A stretch of 64,000 nt of DNA from Adlercreutzia agrestimuris (GTDB taxonomy: Bacteria; Actinomycetota; Coriobacteriia; Coriobacteriales; Eggerthellaceae). The translations under genes and the position numbers were made by a program. Location: assembly GCF_943193125.1 (NCBI RefSeq), contig NZ_CALPCX010000001.1, forward strand, positions 682,001 through 746,000, in the 5' to 3' direction. The notes below the pieces were generated by a model that saw only the letters and a list, made by a program, of their open reading frames with translations, had not been told where the DNA came from and ran no database searches. Below, in pieces: positions 61,841 through 64,000 of this stretch (the stretch's first letter is position 1; the number at the start of each line of letters is the position of its first letter).

Positions 61841-64000
61841 CTAGCTCAAACGACGGCGTGCGCGGAGAAGGAGCGCTCCTGCACCCAAGGCGGCAAGTCC
61901 AAGACCGCCTGCAAGCGAGAAGAGCGGATCTCCCGTCTTGGCAAGGCGAAGTTTTTTGATGGTTCGTGAATCATCAATGTCTGCTCCGCGATTTGCGCCG
62001 CCCGTAGCATCATCTCCTGAGGTGCCCGTATTGGCGCCACCTGTGTTGTTGTCTGAGCCATCGGGATCATGGTTAGCAGCATTATCGGCAGGTAAAACGC
62101 CACCGTTTTCGTCGGTACCAGGCGCATAGGCAGTTCCACTTGTAACGCTTTGATGCGCTTCATCTTTCTCGTATGCCGTCCAACCTTGTTCAGGGGTAAA
62201 CGGGTCACCAACAGTAGGATGCTCTGCTTCAGGATCCCATGTTGACGGCAGCACGCCAACACCAACGACAACGTTGCCGATATTGGCATCAAGGGCTTCT
62301 TCGGTAACAAGAGCATCAAAGACAAGCACTACCTTCTGCGTGCCGATGACTTCTCCTACAACTACTGAAAGGATGCGTGTGTCCACATCATAGGCATCGT
62401 CTTTGACGGGCACCGTTGATCCATCAGGAAGCGTGAGCTTGATGGTGTTGCTTAATGGTTCCAATCCTACAGGGATGTTGTCGCGAATAACGGCATCCAT
62501 CCACGCGGTTCCCAAATGGGTGTTTTCAAGCTCAATGGTATAGCGAATAGTGTCGCCAACGCGCGTGGTTCCATCATTACGTGTGATATTAGCGGCAGTC
62601 TTGGTGAGCGTAATGTCACCATCGGCAGGATCGTCACCAATGATACGCGGAATGTCGGTGGGATCGGTAATGAGGATGGGCTCATCAGTGGGCGGTGTCA
62701 CAGGTTTGCCTGGATCAACCTCTTTCAGTTCAAAGTCCGGATCGGTTGACGGAATAGTACCGTGGATTTCGCCAGCATTTTCTGGAGTGGTTCCAACCGC
62801 ATCAGGACCAATTGTGGTATCGAATTCCAGAATAATCTCTTCGCCACCCCACAGGTCTCCACCGCCAACAGAAATGGTGCGCGTTGTGGGATCATAGGCG
62901 CTATCGGGCACCGGGATTACGCGTCCATCAGGTGTAGTGATCTTGATGGTTCCGGGCACCGGCTCAATGCCAGTGGGGAGGGGGTTGGTCACGGTAACGC
63001 CACCAACGCAGCTTTCCGGGTCACCGATATTTTTGGCGGTGATTGTGGTGTGCAAGATGTCGCCCACGTGTGTGAGTGGAGCATCGGGGTTGGTGGTGTT
63101 TTCTACGGTAATTTCAACAACAAGTTCTTCAGCTGCTGGATCTTTTGGCACAACATGATGGCTGCCTTCGGGATACACGGGATCGGTGGTGACCGGGTCA
63201 ACGGGAACTTGTGGACCGTCAGGATCTTCGGGGTTATCACGCGTGCCTTCGGCTTGAGCAACATTACCCAGGTCTGCAAGCTCAAGATCACGACCCGTAA
63301 TACCATCTTTGACTGTGCACTCAAAGGTAAGTTCCGCAGTTGCTTCGCCATAGACTGCACCAGCAGGTGCTGCAAGTGTGCGCTTACCATTTGCTGCTTC
63401 ATCACTTAAGGTGTATTGACCAACCACGGGATCTGCTTCGGCCTTCTCAAGCTTACCGGTAAAGTCATCGGCCGGATTTGAAAGCTTCACGCTTGTTTCA
63501 TCAAGCACAAGTGCTGCGGGGAGCTCGTCGGTAATGACTACGCCGTTAAGGGCGGAGCCAGCTGCTGCATTTGAAGCAGAAATGGTATAGCTAATGCGAT
63601 CTCCTGGCTGAGTGGGACCTTGAGGATGCGTGAGGTTTTTCGCCTGCTTGGTGATGCTTGGCTTTGGAGCAATGCCAGGGTCAGCCTTGACGATCACCTT
63701 GTATTCAAAGGTGGTAGAAACATATGCACCGTTGGGTTCTTGCTTGATGGTAAGAGTTGTCTTGCCAACTGCCTCAGGGTCAACGTAGATAGTGATGTCG
63801 CCATTTTCATCGCGAATAGGATTGCCGTCTTCGTCTACTACCATGGTAGCTTCAATAATACGACCATCGGCAGTGGTCACCGTGATGGGTCCTGATGAGG
63901 GCGTGTGCAACTTGAGCTCAAGACGATTGGGGTTGGGAGCATCGGGATCATGCTTGGCGTAGGTTGCCGTAATAATGCCTTTGATAAGCTTGCCATCAGC
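61841..64000 (-). CDS. Wall-anchored surface protein with DUF11-type repeats (5' end beyond the window)
   Basis: The frame is open to the right edge, so at least 719 residues are present and the N-terminus is missing. Three repeats start with similar blocks (PSITKQAKNLTHPQGPTQPG; EITVENTTNPDAPLTHVGD; LTKTAANITRNDGTTRVGD) and continue with beta-rich segments ending in predicted Asn/Asp isopeptide-type strands, as in DUF11/SdrD-like adhesin domains. The C-terminus has the sortase signal LAKTG, a hydrophobic span and RARRR. It is convergent with clpB. Function is probably adhesion. Confidence 0.9.
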   Translation of the reverse strand, partial: ADGKLIKGIITATYAKHDPDAPNPNRLELKLHTPSSGPITVTTADGRIIEATMVVDEDGNPIRDENGDITIYVDPEAVGKTTLTIKQEPNGAYVSTTFEYKVIVKADPGIAPKPSITKQAKNLTHPQGPTQPGDRISYTISASNAAAGSALNGVVITDELPAALVLDETSVKLSNPADDFTGKLEKAEADPVVGQYTLSDEAANGKRTLAAPAGAVYGEATAELTFECTVKDGITGRDLELADLGNVAQAEGTRDNPEDPDGPQVPVDPVTTDPVYPEGSHHVVPKDPAAEELVVEITVENTTNPDAPLTHVGDILHTTITAKNIGDPESCVGGVTVTNPLPTGIEPVPGTIKITTPDGRVIPVPDSAYDPTTRTISVGGGDLWGGEEIILEFDTTIGPDAVGTTPENAGEIHGTIPSTDPDFELKEVDPGKPVTPPTDEPILITDPTDIPRIIGDDPADGDITLTKTAANITRNDGTTRVGDTIRYTIELENTHLGTAWMDAVIRDNIPVGLEPLSNTIKLTLPDGSTVPVKDDAYDVDTRILSVVVGEVIGTQKVVLVFDALVTEEALDANIGNVVVGVGVLPSTWDPEAEHPTVGDPFTPEQGWTAYEKDEAHQSVTSGTAYAPGTDENGGVLPADNAANHDPDGSDNNTGGANTGTSGDDATGGANRGADIDDSRTIKKLRLAKTGDPLFSLAGGLGLAALGAGALLLRARRRLS

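Overview
The window looks like a chromosomal segment of a Gram-positive, moderate-G+C anaerobe of the Coriobacteriia, most likely the Atopobiaceae (Atopobium/Lancefieldella/Olsenella group). The reasons are a dnaK-grpE-dnaJ-hspR-clpB operon of actinobacterial type, an LPXTG-like sorting signal (LAKTG), LytR-CpsA-Psr and Tat-lipoprotein cell-envelope genes, agmatine deiminase and aspartate 4-decarboxylase, and no outer-membrane genes. The genus is inferred from gene content, not proven.

Layout. 1-7500: a nitrogen-compound cluster with a DUF917 (S-methyl-thiohydantoin desulfurase-like) protein, a hydantoinase/oxoprolinase, a nitrilase-superfamily hydrolase, a stand-alone C-terminal piece of a sulfite-oxidase-type molybdoenzyme, a cytosine-type permease and a divergent cytosine-type deaminase. 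7600-15650: a 45-residue membrane peptide, TrkH, a secreted OB-fold-like protein coupled to RsgA, a glycosyltransferase, a TauE/SafE permease, a LytS-type kinase and a HAD phosphatase. 15677-24000: tRNA-Arg(CCT), repeat copy A, pdxST with divergent pdxR, an SRAP protein, a lipoprotein, an aminotransferase, a PuuD-like amidohydrolase and an Rrf2 regulator divergent from iscSU.

25900-31100 is the accessory region. A decayed YdeI-family gene and a GIY-YIG gene lead to a broken tRNA-Gly 3' half joined to a ParA fragment. Then come a G+C-rich hypothetical gene, an XRE membrane regulator, a MATE exporter behind a leader peptide and attenuator, an HTH remnant, a tyrosine-integrase C-terminal remnant and an intact tRNA-Gly(CCC). 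This reads as the remains of an integrated conjugative or phage-like element.

31100-45800: a DMT transporter, a NERD-domain protein, aspD, an MFS exporter, a head-to-head pair of 5'-truncated genes (LuxR regulator and APC antiporter), aguA, a GH3 hexosaminidase-like gene broken by an in-frame TAG, a MerR regulator divergent from an alpha/beta hydrolase with a textbook 19-bp-spacer MerR promoter, a P-type ATPase and an SDR. 46100-54040: an LCP protein, galE, a phosphohexomutase, nikR, hypE and a ferredoxin. 54660-61732: the heat-shock operon. 61841 to the right edge: a partial wall-anchored DUF11-repeat surface protein.

A dispersed non-coding element with a 110-bp core, bounded by inverted repeats of about 26 bp and carrying a third internal copy of the CCGATTAGG motif, occurs in full at 15964, 48063 and 54161 and as an end fragment at 39297. 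Together with the decayed island it is the most unusual structure seen. Promoter, operator and structure calls are read by eye; none was tested by computation.
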